From contig JAMWZD010000001.1 of assembly GCA_024304995.1 (NCBI GenBank), positions 193,472 to 257,471 on the forward strand: a stretch of 64,000 nucleotides of DNA. Direction: 5' to 3'. Positions 40,375-49,609 of this stretch are shown in pieces (position 1 is the first letter of the stretch; every line of letters starts with the position of its first letter). Position numbers and translations under genes: made by a program. The DNA comes from Rickettsiales bacterium. Its GTDB lineage: Bacteria; Pseudomonadota; Alphaproteobacteria; Rickettsiales; UBA998. Under the pieces are notes generated by a model. That model was not told the DNA's origin. It saw only the letters and a list, made by a program, of their open reading frames with translations, and did not search any database.

Positions 40375-42264
40375 CTAAGCGAGTTCCTTATGTTGGGTAT
40401 TAACAATTGTCGGGGCGCAGCGTTTGGTATATTCCGCATAGCTGGAAACCAGCACTTCCAGATAACGCAGCGCCGCTTCGTTATTTCGAGTCAGACATGC
40501 CTGATATAACGCATCCATATTATGCGCATCAAGCCGAATATTCATGGCGCAGGCTGATTTATTGATGCTTGGATGTGATGTATTTTCCAGTGATTCATTA
40601 TCATAGACCAGCACTTCAGTCAGTTTTTCACCTGCGCGAAGCCCCGTATATTCTATTTTAATATCATCATGCGGTTCATACCCTGCCAGCTTGATCATCT
40701 GCTCGGCAAGCGTGGTAATTTTCACTGGCTTGCCCATGTCCAATATATATAAAGACGTATTTTCAGACGGCAATGCTGCTGCCTGAATGACCAGACCAGA
40801 TGCTTCCCGAATGGTCATAAAATAGCGTTCCATGTCAGGATGGGTTACGGTGAGCGGTCCGCCTGCACGAAGCTGTTCTTCAAATAGAGGAACGACAGAC
40901 CCCGTTGACCCCAGCACATTGCCGAAGCGCACCATTGAAAATTTGGTATCACGCTGCCGCGCACCCATATCCGCACAGATATATTCTGCCAGTCGCTTGG
41001 TTGCGCCCATCACATTGGCAGGGTGGACGGCTTTGTCTGTTGAAATCAGCACCATATGCTCTGCGCCATGTTCTGCGCAACATTCAGCAACAAATTGCGT
41101 GCCGAACACATTGGTCAATATGGTTTCTTCGGCATTACACTCTGCCATTGGCACATGTTTGAGCGCTGCTGCATGAAACACAATATCTGGTTGATATTCT
41201 GCGAAAATATGGCTGAGTGATGATTTGTCACGCACATTGCACAGCACTGGTGAACAGCTTAGTGTTGGCAGTTTGTGAGTCAGTTCCTTATGAATCTGGT
41301 ATAGCTGATATTCGGATTGTTCCAGCAACACAATATGTTCTGGTTCATAACGCGCAATCTGGCGCACCAGTTCAGACCCGATAGACCCCCCTGCCCCAGT
41401 TACCATCACCATTTTGCCTTTGATGAACTGACGCATCATATCTCGGTCATGAATGGTTTGCGGGCGGCCCAGCAGATCTTCAATGGCAATGGGCTGCACA
41501 TGCGCTCTTGCACCTGGCGTGAAATCTGTCAACCGCGGTAGCCTAGCAAGAGAGACCCCATGCGCCTCGCAAATCTCCAGCACCGTCTGCACCGTAACCT
41601 GATCCATATAATCATCGCTTAAGATCAGGCGTTGTGGTTTGTGTCCGCGTTCTTCCAGCTTGGTGATGGCACGCTCCAGCCCGCTAATATCGCCCATAAT
41701 CGGCACGCCGTGCACAGAGCGCCCCCTGTCTGTGCGGTCATGGTCTATAATGCCGACCACAGTGTAGAGCGCGTTAGCATCCCTCTGCATGGCGCGCACA
41801 AATGCTTCAGCATGATTGCCAACCCCTGCCAGCAACACATTGATGCGTTCTGGCTTGTCTTTCCCGCTTACCCGCTCGCACATCATGCGGTAGGCAATAC
41901 GTGGCGCGCCAAGCAGCACCATCAAAATCAACCATTGCAGCACAGGAAGCGAACGCGGCACATTTTCCAGACGATAAAACAGGAACATGGCAGCATAGGT
42001 CAGGATAATGCTTAGCGACACCACCTTCACCATCAGCTTCAATTCGCTTAAAGACACATAACGCCAGACTCCCTTTTGCATTCGCAGCAAAAACATCAGG
42101 AAGGTAAAACTACCCATAAAAATGATGAATAAAGGTGTAATATAGGGGGCGGATTGCGCCCAGAATGCATCTCCCAATCGAAGATATAAAGCTAGCGGAA
42201 CGCTGGCTACTGCCATGAAAATATCATGACATGCGGCTACATATGAACGTCTAGGATAGCGCAT
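40375..42264 (-). CDS. CapD/FlaA1-type nucleoside-diphosphate-sugar epimerase/dehydratase
   Basis: 629 residues. The N-terminal ~130 residues hold four membrane helices (VPLALYLRLG, PLFIIFMGSFTFLMFLL, VVSLSIILTYAAMFLFY, VLQWLILMVLL). A first nucleotide-binding domain follows (NVLLAGVGNHAEAFVRAM). The catalytic SDR domain has VMVTGAGGSIGSELVRQ, DIVFHAAALKHVP and FSMVRFGNVLGSTGSVVPLF. Such enzymes (WbpM, CapD) make UDP-4-keto-6-deoxy-sugars for O-antigen or capsule. It follows the undecaprenyl sugar transferase gene with a 14-base overlap. ATG at 42264 has GGAAGG just upstream and is preferred to 42285. Confidence 0.92.
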   Translation of the reverse strand: MRYPRRSYVAACHDIFMAVASVPLALYLRLGDAFWAQSAPYITPLFIIFMGSFTFLMFLLRMQKGVWRYVSLSELKLMVKVVSLSIILTYAAMFLFYRLENVPRSLPVLQWLILMVLLGAPRIAYRMMCERVSGKDKPERINVLLAGVGNHAEAFVRAMQRDANALYTVVGIIDHDRTDRGRSVHGVPIMGDISGLERAITKLEERGHKPQRLILSDDYMDQVTVQTVLEICEAHGVSLARLPRLTDFTPGARAHVQPIAIEDLLGRPQTIHDRDMMRQFIKGKMVMVTGAGGSIGSELVRQIARYEPEHIVLLEQSEYQLYQIHKELTHKLPTLSCSPVLCNVRDKSSLSHIFAEYQPDIVFHAAALKHVPMAECNAEETILTNVFGTQFVAECCAEHGAEHMVLISTDKAVHPANVMGATKRLAEYICADMGARQRDTKFSMVRFGNVLGSTGSVVPLFEEQLRAGGPLTVTHPDMERYFMTIREASGLVIQAAALPSENTSLYILDMGKPVKITTLAEQMIKLAGYEPHDDIKIEYTGLRAGEKLTEVLVYDNESLENTSHPSINKSACAMNIRLDAHNMDALYQACLTRNNEAALRYLEVLVSSYAEYTKRCAPTIVNTQHKELA

Positions 42265-43366
42265 TGCCTTCCGTAACATCCTCATATTCTTCAGGTTTCA
42301 ACTGAATGCTTCCAAGTGGCTGTGATTCTGGTTCTTTTTCAGCTTCTGGCTTTTTTGCAGGCATTGCCCAGAAAACAGCACATAAAAAGAGCGATGACAG
42401 GTAACCCAGTGCCAGCGCATATAATGCATATTGCGGCTGTGATAATGCAATAAATGCCAATCCAATCAGCCCAACATTCAGTATTGCAATTGGCAGGGTT
42501 GCCGCTCTGTGAGGCCGCCCGCCCTTCACCACAGATTGATAAGCATGTTGTGAATGTGCTTTCCAGAATTCCTGACCAGACACCATGCGCCATAGCAACG
42601 TTAAGGTTGCGTCAACAATATAATAAGCAGGTAGCAACAACGCCACCAGCCAATATCCTTCAGATGCGAGATGCAGCAGGACCCAGCCGAGCAATGCGCC
42701 AAGCGGAATACTGCCTGAATCCCCTAAAAATACGGTAGCGGGATGGCGATTAAACATCCAGAACCCAAGCATAGCGGCAATTACGATTAGCGCTTCCGCG
42801 CCGACATTTTGTGAAATATCTGCCTGCATGAACGCCACCAATCCGACTCCAGCGGATATGGCTACAGTTTCCACGACTGTGATTTCATCCACCCCATCCA
42901 TGAAATTATATAAATTCATAAACCAGATAAGCGCGAGCGCGGTTATTGCTACGCTGACATAATGCATATAAGGATGCAGCACATCCAGCAGCGGCAGCAT
43001 TTTGAGATGTTCAATGAAAAAACTATGATTAAAGGTCGATACCAGCAACAATGCGCAGACAGCATGTACTGCGATGCGCAGCGAGCCAGACAGGCTGGAA
43101 AGGTCATCTGCAAATGAGACGGTCAGCAGCAAAATGAGCGCCAGCAACACATATCCGTCCACATTGACAACGGTTAAAAACCCGATGATGGCAATCATCA
43201 CTGCAACGCCCCCGCCACGCGGCGTAGGCATTTTATGGTTATCACGTTCGTTAGGGCTGCGTGCGGGCAGCAATGTTTTCATCAGCTCGCGCATCCCCCA
43301 TGTGCAAATGGCAGAAAGCACAAAAGCTGAAATCACCAAAACGACCGTATAAACCCAGAATATCAT
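42251..43366 (-). CDS. WecA/MraY-family undecaprenyl-phosphate sugar-1-phosphate transferase
   Basis: 371 residues with about ten membrane helices. Family signatures: HKMPTPRGGGVAV (loop 1), LLLTVSFADDLSSL (Asp pair), LYNFMDGVDEI, TVFLGDSGSIPLG and the HAYQSVVKGG histidine loop. These proteins transfer a UDP-sugar phosphate to undecaprenyl phosphate on the cytoplasmic face and start surface polysaccharide chains. The C-terminal ~50 residues are a soluble acidic tail. The partner epimerase gene follows with overlap, so this is a small surface-glycan operon. Confidence 0.92.
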   Translation of the reverse strand: MIFWVYTVVLVISAFVLSAICTWGMRELMKTLLPARSPNERDNHKMPTPRGGGVAVMIAIIGFLTVVNVDGYVLLALILLLTVSFADDLSSLSGSLRIAVHAVCALLLVSTFNHSFFIEHLKMLPLLDVLHPYMHYVSVAITALALIWFMNLYNFMDGVDEITVVETVAISAGVGLVAFMQADISQNVGAEALIVIAAMLGFWMFNRHPATVFLGDSGSIPLGALLGWVLLHLASEGYWLVALLLPAYYIVDATLTLLWRMVSGQEFWKAHSQHAYQSVVKGGRPHRAATLPIAILNVGLIGLAFIALSQPQYALYALALGYLSSLFLCAVFWAMPAKKPEAEKEPESQPLGSIQLKPEEYEDVTEGNALS

Positions 43367-43420
43367 GCTAAATTGCTACACTTATGCTGCCTTAATTGCA
43401 AGCAATGAATGAAGCCAGCA

Positions 43421-43453
43421 GACAAAAAGAAACCGACGGAAAATCCATCGGTT
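43421..43453 (-). terminator. Rho-independent terminator
   Basis: AACCGATGG-ATTTT-CCGTCGGTT stem (one G-T type mismatch) with TTTCTTTTTG after it on the minus strand, 20 bases past the stop of the 43474-43737 gene. Confidence 0.8.
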
Positions 43454-43473
43454 GGAGTTGTTATTGCGCGCTT

Positions 43474-43737
43474 TTACTGAAAAGCGACAATCAACACAAT
43501 TACAATAATGACAATGGATGCATAAACCATCATCTTCCCGATAAAATCGAAAATGCGTCCAAAAGAACCTTTTTGTCTGGTTTTTTTCTGGATGCGACGG
43601 CGTTTTTTTCGAGAAACGCCAGCTAAGCGATCGTGCTTATTTTTTCTTATGCGAGCTTCGCGTTCATCTTGATAACGATGCGAATCATACTCTTCATATC
43701 GCTCGTTACGAAAATTATCAAAATCAAAGTCAGACAT
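43474..43737 (-). CDS. small membrane-anchored protein, unknown
   Basis: 87 residues. The N-terminal 45 residues are charged and rich in Tyr/Asp/Arg (NFRNERYEEYDSHRYQDERE). A K/R-rich stretch RKKRRRIQKKTRQKG follows at ~44-58. Then one C-terminal membrane helix, MMVYASIVIIVIVLIVAF. This is the layout of a small tail-anchored protein with its basic side in the cytosol. No family is recognised. A terminator follows the gene. Confidence 0.7.
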   Translation of the reverse strand: MSDFDFDNFRNERYEEYDSHRYQDEREARIRKNKHDRLAGVSRKKRRRIQKKTRQKGSFGRIFDFIGKMMVYASIVIIVIVLIVAFQ

Positions 43738-43797
43738 AATAATCTGCTAAAATATAAACAACTTTTACATAATAGTAAATTTTTACCCTATATACAA

Positions 43798-43836
43798 ACA
43801 AAAAAGCCAGCGTGCTTTATGCACACTGGCTTTCTT
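43798..43836. terminator. Rho-independent terminator, probably bidirectional
   Basis: AAGCCAGCGTG/CACACTGGCTT stem (one mismatch, seven-base loop) with six T on the minus strand and TTTCTTATT on the plus strand. It lies just after the stop of the 43855-44046 gene. Confidence 0.8.
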
Positions 43837-43854
43837 ATTCATAAAGCAATATGC

Positions 43855-44046
43855 TTAAATGCTTTTATACGGAAGCGGCAGCTCAGCACCTTCAGGAATC
43901 ACCAGATTGCCATCTTCATAAGCCCCTGCAATATAACGCTTATTTGCAGTTGGGTTTACATACATTACAGGCTTCACCACTTTGTTATTATATTCACGCA
44001 GTTTTGTTACACGACCACGATTTTCAGGGTTATTCTTACTACTCAT
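43855..44046 (-). CDS. small conserved-looking protein, unknown
   Basis: 63 residues: RVTKLREYNNKVVKPVMYVNPTANKRYIAGAYEDGNLVIPEGAELPLPYKSI in two parts, a basic head and a beta-like core (VMYVNPTANKRYIAGAYEDG). The K.v..Y.n...nk.YiAg.Y.dg pattern looks like a conserved short family, but it is not one I can name. A terminator follows and a divergent promoter region (about 150 bases) separates it from the TPR gene. Confidence 0.65.
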   Translation of the reverse strand: MSSKNNPENRGRVTKLREYNNKVVKPVMYVNPTANKRYIAGAYEDGNLVIPEGAELPLPYKSI

Positions 44047-44196
44047 TACTCACTCTCCGTTCCTTTTCACATGATGTTCACATGAAAATTGATAATTCAA
44101 TACGCCTCTATACACGAAAAAATGTGACCTTTTCAATCCTTTTTGTGCAAAAACTGATATAAAGACGTAAATTTTGGTTTTTCTATCGCACATTTT

Positions 44197-46011
44197 ATGT
44201 TTAGGCGTATGATTGCCTTTATGAATATTGCAACGCATAGTAAAAAATTATCGTCTCCGCTGCTGGTGGTGCTGGCAGCAACCGCCGTGCTTGGAATTGT
44301 TATCGCCATTGCCTATGGCATTGCCACCTTCAGCCGAAAGGATGATAGCACTGAGAGGCTGACAAATGCCACGCAGCGCACATTGGCAGACTTAAAAGCA
44401 GATGCCATTTCAGGGCGCTATGGGGACTATCTCGCAGGGCGAAGTGCCAGCATTTCAGGCAATCATGGTGAAGCAACGAAATATCTCAAATCCCTGAAAG
44501 ATGTGGCTGAAATTGATGGCGAGATAGCACCGCTGCTAATGCAACAGGCGTTGTTGAGCGGGGATGTGGAACTGGCAATAGATGCGGCGAAACGCACCTA
44601 TGATGGCAATAATTATCACCAGTTCGCCGCCCTCACTCTGGCAGTGCATCAGTTAAAAACAGGAGATGTTGGCACAGCAAAGACCACCATCAAGCAATTA
44701 AAGCCATATGGGCTATATACTCTGATATACCCGTTTATGCATAGCTGGTTCAATTATTCGGACAGCGCCCCCATTACCTCCATTAATACAGATAAAAGCC
44801 TGAGACATGAATCATATAATGCCCTGCAGCATTACCATGAAGGATTGCAGCACATACTGAAAAAGGATGACGAAAAAGCGCTGGCTTCGTTCAAAAAAGC
44901 GGCAGAAAAGCCAAAAACAGCGCTGGATATGACATTATTTGGTGTGATGCATTATTATGCAACGCATGATAAAGTGGAAGAGGCGCAGAATTTATATAAT
45001 GAAGCAGCAAAAGCGCGTGAACGCGCCATTATCTGGAATATTACCTCAGCAGAAAAAGCCATTAGCGACATTACATCTTTTCAGGGATTTACTGCAGCCA
45101 ACATGAAAGAAGGTGTTGCACAGGCGCTTATCCATCTTTCCATATTGCTTTATCAGGAAGGCGCACCGCAGGATGCACTCCAGCTTGCTACACTGGCGCA
45201 TTATTTATCTCCTGATAATGACGCAATTAACTTTAATCTGGCGCATTTGCTGGAAAGTGATGAACAATATGATCGCATTCTGACGTTATACGCGTCAGTC
45301 AATCAGCCTGAATTTTTAAAAGCGGCTTCAATGGTGGAGCGGGCACGCATATTATATCTTTCAGAACGTGATGATGACGCAATTGCGCTATTGCAGGATG
45401 CTGCACAACATAAAGGCACTGCCTATCACCGTTTTATGATTCTGGGGGATATTGCACGCATTAAACAGGAGCATAAAAAGGCCGCGCAATATTATACTCA
45501 GGCAATTGAGCCGCTGGAACTGCAAAAAAGTGACTGGCAGATTCTGTATAAGCGCGGCATTGCTTATGATATGGCAGATGAATGGGACAAGGCAGAAGCA
45601 GATTTCCAGCAGGCACTGGAGCTTTATCCCGACCAACCCGAAGTCACCAACTATCTGGCCTATAGCTGGCTGGTGCGTGGACAGCATGTGGAAAAAGCAG
45701 AAAATCTGCTGAAAAAAGCGGTTGAGCAACGCCCCGATAGCGCACATATTATTGATAGTTATGGCTGGGCGCTTTACAAGCAAGAGCGTTATGACGAAGC
45801 ACTGGAGCTTATAGAACGCGCCATTTTTCTGCTACCAAGTGACCCGACCATTAATGACCATTACGGGGACATCCTATGGCAGCTTGGGCGCAAAAATGAG
45901 GCGCAATATCAATGGAAGCGCGCACTGGTATTTGAGCCAAAAGAACAAAGTGAGATTGACGCGATTAAAGAAAAAATTGAACATGGGTTGAAAGACGATA
46001 CGGATTCATGA
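44197..46011 (+). CDS. TPR-repeat protein with N-terminal membrane anchor
   Basis: 604 residues. One membrane segment near residues 20-45 (LLVVLAATAVLGIVIAIAYGIA), then repeated helix pairs; the clearest TPRs are at ~440-590 (YKRGIAYDMADEWDKAEADFQQALELYPDQP, AENLLKKAVEQRPDSAHIIDSYGWALYK, NDHYGDILWQLGRKNEAQYQWKRAL). In alphaproteobacteria a TPR protein of this type stands before ispE; it is thought to be a periplasmic scaffold. The ispE start overlaps its end by 4 bases. The start is uncertain among 44197, 44209 and 44221. Confidence 0.85.
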   Translation: MFRRMIAFMNIATHSKKLSSPLLVVLAATAVLGIVIAIAYGIATFSRKDDSTERLTNATQRTLADLKADAISGRYGDYLAGRSASISGNHGEATKYLKSLKDVAEIDGEIAPLLMQQALLSGDVELAIDAAKRTYDGNNYHQFAALTLAVHQLKTGDVGTAKTTIKQLKPYGLYTLIYPFMHSWFNYSDSAPITSINTDKSLRHESYNALQHYHEGLQHILKKDDEKALASFKKAAEKPKTALDMTLFGVMHYYATHDKVEEAQNLYNEAAKARERAIIWNITSAEKAISDITSFQGFTAANMKEGVAQALIHLSILLYQEGAPQDALQLATLAHYLSPDNDAINFNLAHLLESDEQYDRILTLYASVNQPEFLKAASMVERARILYLSERDDDAIALLQDAAQHKGTAYHRFMILGDIARIKQEHKKAAQYYTQAIEPLELQKSDWQILYKRGIAYDMADEWDKAEADFQQALELYPDQPEVTNYLAYSWLVRGQHVEKAENLLKKAVEQRPDSAHIIDSYGWALYKQERYDEALELIERAIFLLPSDPTINDHYGDILWQLGRKNEAQYQWKRALVFEPKEQSEIDAIKEKIEHGLKDDTDS

Positions 46012-46835
46012 CCATCGCGCAAAAAGCCTATGCAAAGATCAATCTCAGCCTGAATATCACAGGCAAACGCAGCAATGGTTATCATGAACTGCACAGCCTG
46101 ATTGCTTTTGCAGATGTGGATGAATGGGTCAGCGCCAAACCATCTGATTTGCTGACGCTTTCCATCAGCGGGGCATTTGCCTCTGCCCTATCAACCAAAG
46201 ATAATCTGGTGCTGACCGTTGCCAAAGCATTTCAGCAGCATATTGGCACACGGCAGGGAGCCGCCCTGCATTTGCACAAAATGATGCCTGTTGCCTCTGG
46301 GATTGGTGGTGGTTCATCTGATGCAGCAGCGGCGCTGCATTGCCTGAATCATGTGTGGGGCAGCAACTTGCCTCTTGGTACATTGCAGGAATTTACCCTC
46401 CCCTTCGGCGCGGATATTCCTGTGTGCCTTTATGCCAAGCCATGCATTATGGAAGGCATTGGAGAGACAATAACGCCGTGCGATGAATTGCAGCCCCTTC
46501 ACGCCGTGTTGGTCAATCCATTAAAAGCCATTGCTACGCAGCAGATATTCAAAAGCCTCCCCCCCATTTTTGAACAATCAAATATATACAACAGCAACGC
46601 AACGCTGACTGAGCTGAGCAATGACTTGCAACCCCACGCCATTCAACAATGCGCTGAGGTGCAACACATTATTGATGCATTAAGCGCAACAGATGGCTGC
46701 ATATGCGCACGCATGAGCGGCAGCGGCGCCACCTGCTTTGGGTTGTTTGAGAGTCAAGATGAAGCACAGAGGGCAAATAGAATGATATTGGATCAATTCT
46801 CTAGCTTTTGGGTTAGAACTACTTCTATATGCTAA
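46008..46835 (+). CDS. ispE: 4-diphosphocytidyl-2-C-methyl-D-erythritol kinase
   Basis: 275 residues. GHMP-kinase blocks: AYAKINLSLNITGKRSNGYHEL (motif I), PVASGIGGGSSDAAAAL (ATP loop) and RMSGSGATCFGLF (motif III). IspE phosphorylates CDP-methylerythritol in the non-mevalonate isoprenoid pathway in the cytosol. It overlaps the TPR gene by 4 bases, so both are on one mRNA. A hairpin follows within 10 bases of the stop. Confidence 0.96.
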   Translation: MTIAQKAYAKINLSLNITGKRSNGYHELHSLIAFADVDEWVSAKPSDLLTLSISGAFASALSTKDNLVLTVAKAFQQHIGTRQGAALHLHKMMPVASGIGGGSSDAAAALHCLNHVWGSNLPLGTLQEFTLPFGADIPVCLYAKPCIMEGIGETITPCDELQPLHAVLVNPLKAIATQQIFKSLPPIFEQSNIYNSNATLTELSNDLQPHAIQQCAEVQHIIDALSATDGCICARMSGSGATCFGLFESQDEAQRANRMILDQFSSFWVRTTSIC

Positions 46836-46862
46836 AAAAAATGCCACTGGAAATTAGTGGCA
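46833..46862 (-). terminator. terminator between convergent genes
   Basis: TGCCACT/AGTGGCA stem with a seven-base loop. On the minus strand it is followed by eight T and ends the 46883-47125 gene; on the plus strand it is followed by a weaker AATATTT and may also end ispE. Confidence 0.8.
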
Positions 46863-46882
46863 ATATTTAAACAGGATTAAAC

Positions 46883-47125
46883 TTATACAATAAGTTCTTT
46901 TTCGGTAATTGTCACTGTTGGCATACTATACCAAAAGCGACTCCACGAACTTAGTGAATCCTTTTCATCCTGATATTTCTGCTCAAGAGTTTCTTTTGCA
47001 GTGAGAGCTTTTTCTTCACTAGCAAAATATTTTTCCTTGGCTATCATATCCCAGTCTTTTGCCCAGGGATTAAATCTGATAATGCTTAACTCGTAAATTG
47101 TTTGGACTGATTCTGTCTGTGACAC
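46883..47125 (-). CDS. small hypothetical protein
   Basis: 80 residues with several Trp (NPWAKDWDMIAKEKYFASEE, SSWSRFWYSMPTVTITEKEL). Mixed helix and strand, no signal peptide. No family is recognised. Convergent with ispE and insulated from it by a shared terminator. Confidence 0.55.
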   Translation of the reverse strand: MSQTESVQTIYELSIIRFNPWAKDWDMIAKEKYFASEEKALTAKETLEQKYQDEKDSLSSWSRFWYSMPTVTITEKELIV

Positions 47126-47285
47126 AATGAATCACCATAATAAAGAACATTTCGGACAAGATACATTTACACGCTAAAATGTCAAGATAATATGGGTATT
47201 AAGCAAGCCTTACATTCAGATGAGCAGCATGAAATTGTCATCATATTGTCACCCACATCATGCGCAATTCTGATACAATAAAACA

Positions 47286-49553
47286 GTGAGTAAGTCTGAT
47301 TCGATATTGTTACAAAAGCCAGGCAAATGGACGCGCTATGATGGCAACCAGCCTGCGCATTTTGCTGCGGGAAGCACAGCTCCGTCTTATGAGCATCCCC
47401 ATAATGAAAATACGCACTCACACACTACCCGTTCCTATCAGCATGGTGGCTGGACCAAAGATGCAGAAGATCTGATACTTGGTTCAAATGATTACGTTAA
47501 CGACTCGGCACGTCTCTACACACCATTTGATGATACGGCATCCAGTCTGGATAACCCTCCCCTGTATAAATCCCTCGGCGGACGCTTACTCACACAATCC
47601 TTCGCACGCGGGGTAACAGGGGCGGCATTCTTCGCGGTTGGGAATTATATGCTGTCGCAATATAATCGCAATCCAGATGCGCCTCTATCAGAGCAGCCAA
47701 TGCTTGCAAAACCTATTAAAGCAGTGGAAGGCATCTTTGATAATCTGCTTGAAAAACCAGCCCGCTTTGTGGTGGAAAAAAGCTACAGCTTTAATCATGA
47801 TGCTGAACAGGCAGAAGCACTAACCAATGAGCTGTTCCGCTTCAATAAATACGTGCCAAAGACGGATATGTTAGAAGCTGTTAATAAGGGTGTTAACCTC
47901 ACCAACGCAGATGCATATGGCACGACATGGGCGCAGGAAATTGTGCAGCGTACGTGGAGCTTTGCTTCAGGCAGTATCGGCGCGGCATTGGGGCGTAATG
48001 CTGTTTCCATCATAGATCCAAATCACAAAACCAGCTGGATGCGTGAAGATGGCAGCATTGACGTGAAGGATATGCTGCAATCCTCTGCCAAATCCTTCTT
48101 CCAGATCATGACCTATAATCAGATGGAAGACTGGTTTGCCGCACCATTCTACACCGTGCAGCTTCGTGGGCAACGTGCGTTATATGATAATGGTCTGTTC
48201 AACCGTGATGCAGCCAAAGACGCTGGAATTGTGGAAACGCAATTATTGAATAATTCTGCATCGCGCCATGTGAAATCTGAAATGGTCGGCGGCGAGTTGC
48301 AAGGCACGATTGGCGAATCCTATTCTGGTGTGGATATGCTGGATTATCACGGGCGCTTTGGGCTTTATAATACCTACACCCTTATTTTCCGTGATGCGTA
48401 TAACCATCTATTTAAAAATCGTGTGGATGAAACCTGCGCACCTGAAGATAATATTGGTAAGCATGAAGAAAGCGGGGTGTTGCATAAAGCATCTGAAAGC
48501 GCAAAATATCTGGTGAAAAGTCTGATAAAATCACAGATTTATATGCAGCCCTCCATTTTGTTCTTTGCACCTGAACGAATTGGCGGGGCTAAAGAATCAC
48601 ACGGATTCATTGATGATGCAACTGGAACCCCCCTCACCACCGCCCCGATCTATGAGTTTAATGCAACTGACCCTACGCAAAAAGTGCAGCCAGCCGTTAA
48701 AAAAGGTGCGCAGCCTTTGAACAAAGGCGTACTTGCCAAACCAGAACATATGGATGCGCATTTAAAAGGTGAGCAGGATCTTTATGTTGGCAGCACCAAA
48801 ATTTCCATACAAAAAGACCCCAAAACATTTGATGCCTATAAGGATTCGAACGGACTTGTTGATAAATCTCTCAACCTTTCTGGCAAGGTGACAAAAGGGC
48901 TGGCTGGTTTCATAGATGCAGGACTGCAACCAGTTGGTGAAACGCTGGCATCTGGCTATAACAAATTGCAAAAGGATGACAAAAAACAGATTAAGAGCGA
49001 TAAACTGCAAAAAGCACTTCAGGAAATATCGCATGATCATGCCGCCGCTGCTGTCAGCTATCTTCCTTATATGGCGAGTAAATATGAATTTGCGAATTTA
49101 TGGGACACGCCTGTGATGGATGCTGCAGCCTATCGTTTTACGGACGGTTTATTCGGGCTGAATTTCGGTGAAATGGCATCAGGTTTGAAAGATATTGGCA
49201 GTGCCATCACCTTTAAACCTGTGTCTGAAGAAACGCAGCAAAACGTTAACAAACATCGCGGTCTGGTCAATTCACGTTTTGAAGGCAAATGCAGAACAGA
49301 TGCAGCGCAGGAACAGATCAAACATGACCATGAAGTGGCGCGGCTTGAAAAGATTTTCGCAGATGATGCAGCACAACACCCCCATGACGCAACGCCAGAC
49401 ACACATATTTCCAACGCACAACGTGTGCAGCAACGTAATGCATCTGCACCTCAGCCAGCGCCTGTGAGCAAAACAGACCAGCAATGGACAGAATATGCAA
49501 CGCAGCGGGCGCAGGATTCAGAAAAAGACACCATGCTTACAGGCATAAGCTGA
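47286..49553 (+). CDS. large uncharacterised protein
   Basis: 755 residues from a GTG start. No signal peptide. A short hydrophobic segment lies near ~105-120 (GVTGAAFFAVGNYML). Other text: QIMTYNQMEDWFAAPFYTVQLRGQRALYDNG and SIGAALGRNAVSIIDPNHK. The C-terminal ~100 residues are low-complexity, histidine/glutamine-rich and probably disordered. No known family. It shares the style, not clear sequence identity, of the 56971-58401 protein (soluble helical core, mention of a fixed set of small hydrophobic helices), so both may be lineage-specific effectors or structural proteins. It stands alone. Confidence 0.6.
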   Translation: MSKSDSILLQKPGKWTRYDGNQPAHFAAGSTAPSYEHPHNENTHSHTTRSYQHGGWTKDAEDLILGSNDYVNDSARLYTPFDDTASSLDNPPLYKSLGGRLLTQSFARGVTGAAFFAVGNYMLSQYNRNPDAPLSEQPMLAKPIKAVEGIFDNLLEKPARFVVEKSYSFNHDAEQAEALTNELFRFNKYVPKTDMLEAVNKGVNLTNADAYGTTWAQEIVQRTWSFASGSIGAALGRNAVSIIDPNHKTSWMREDGSIDVKDMLQSSAKSFFQIMTYNQMEDWFAAPFYTVQLRGQRALYDNGLFNRDAAKDAGIVETQLLNNSASRHVKSEMVGGELQGTIGESYSGVDMLDYHGRFGLYNTYTLIFRDAYNHLFKNRVDETCAPEDNIGKHEESGVLHKASESAKYLVKSLIKSQIYMQPSILFFAPERIGGAKESHGFIDDATGTPLTTAPIYEFNATDPTQKVQPAVKKGAQPLNKGVLAKPEHMDAHLKGEQDLYVGSTKISIQKDPKTFDAYKDSNGLVDKSLNLSGKVTKGLAGFIDAGLQPVGETLASGYNKLQKDDKKQIKSDKLQKALQEISHDHAAAAVSYLPYMASKYEFANLWDTPVMDAAAYRFTDGLFGLNFGEMASGLKDIGSAITFKPVSEETQQNVNKHRGLVNSRFEGKCRTDAAQEQIKHDHEVARLEKIFADDAAQHPHDATPDTHISNAQRVQQRNASAPQPAPVSKTDQQWTEYATQRAQDSEKDTMLTGIS

Positions 49554-49609
49554 TTTTTACTTCTTATCACTTTATTAACGCATCATATTGATACTATCAG
49601 GATTAACGA

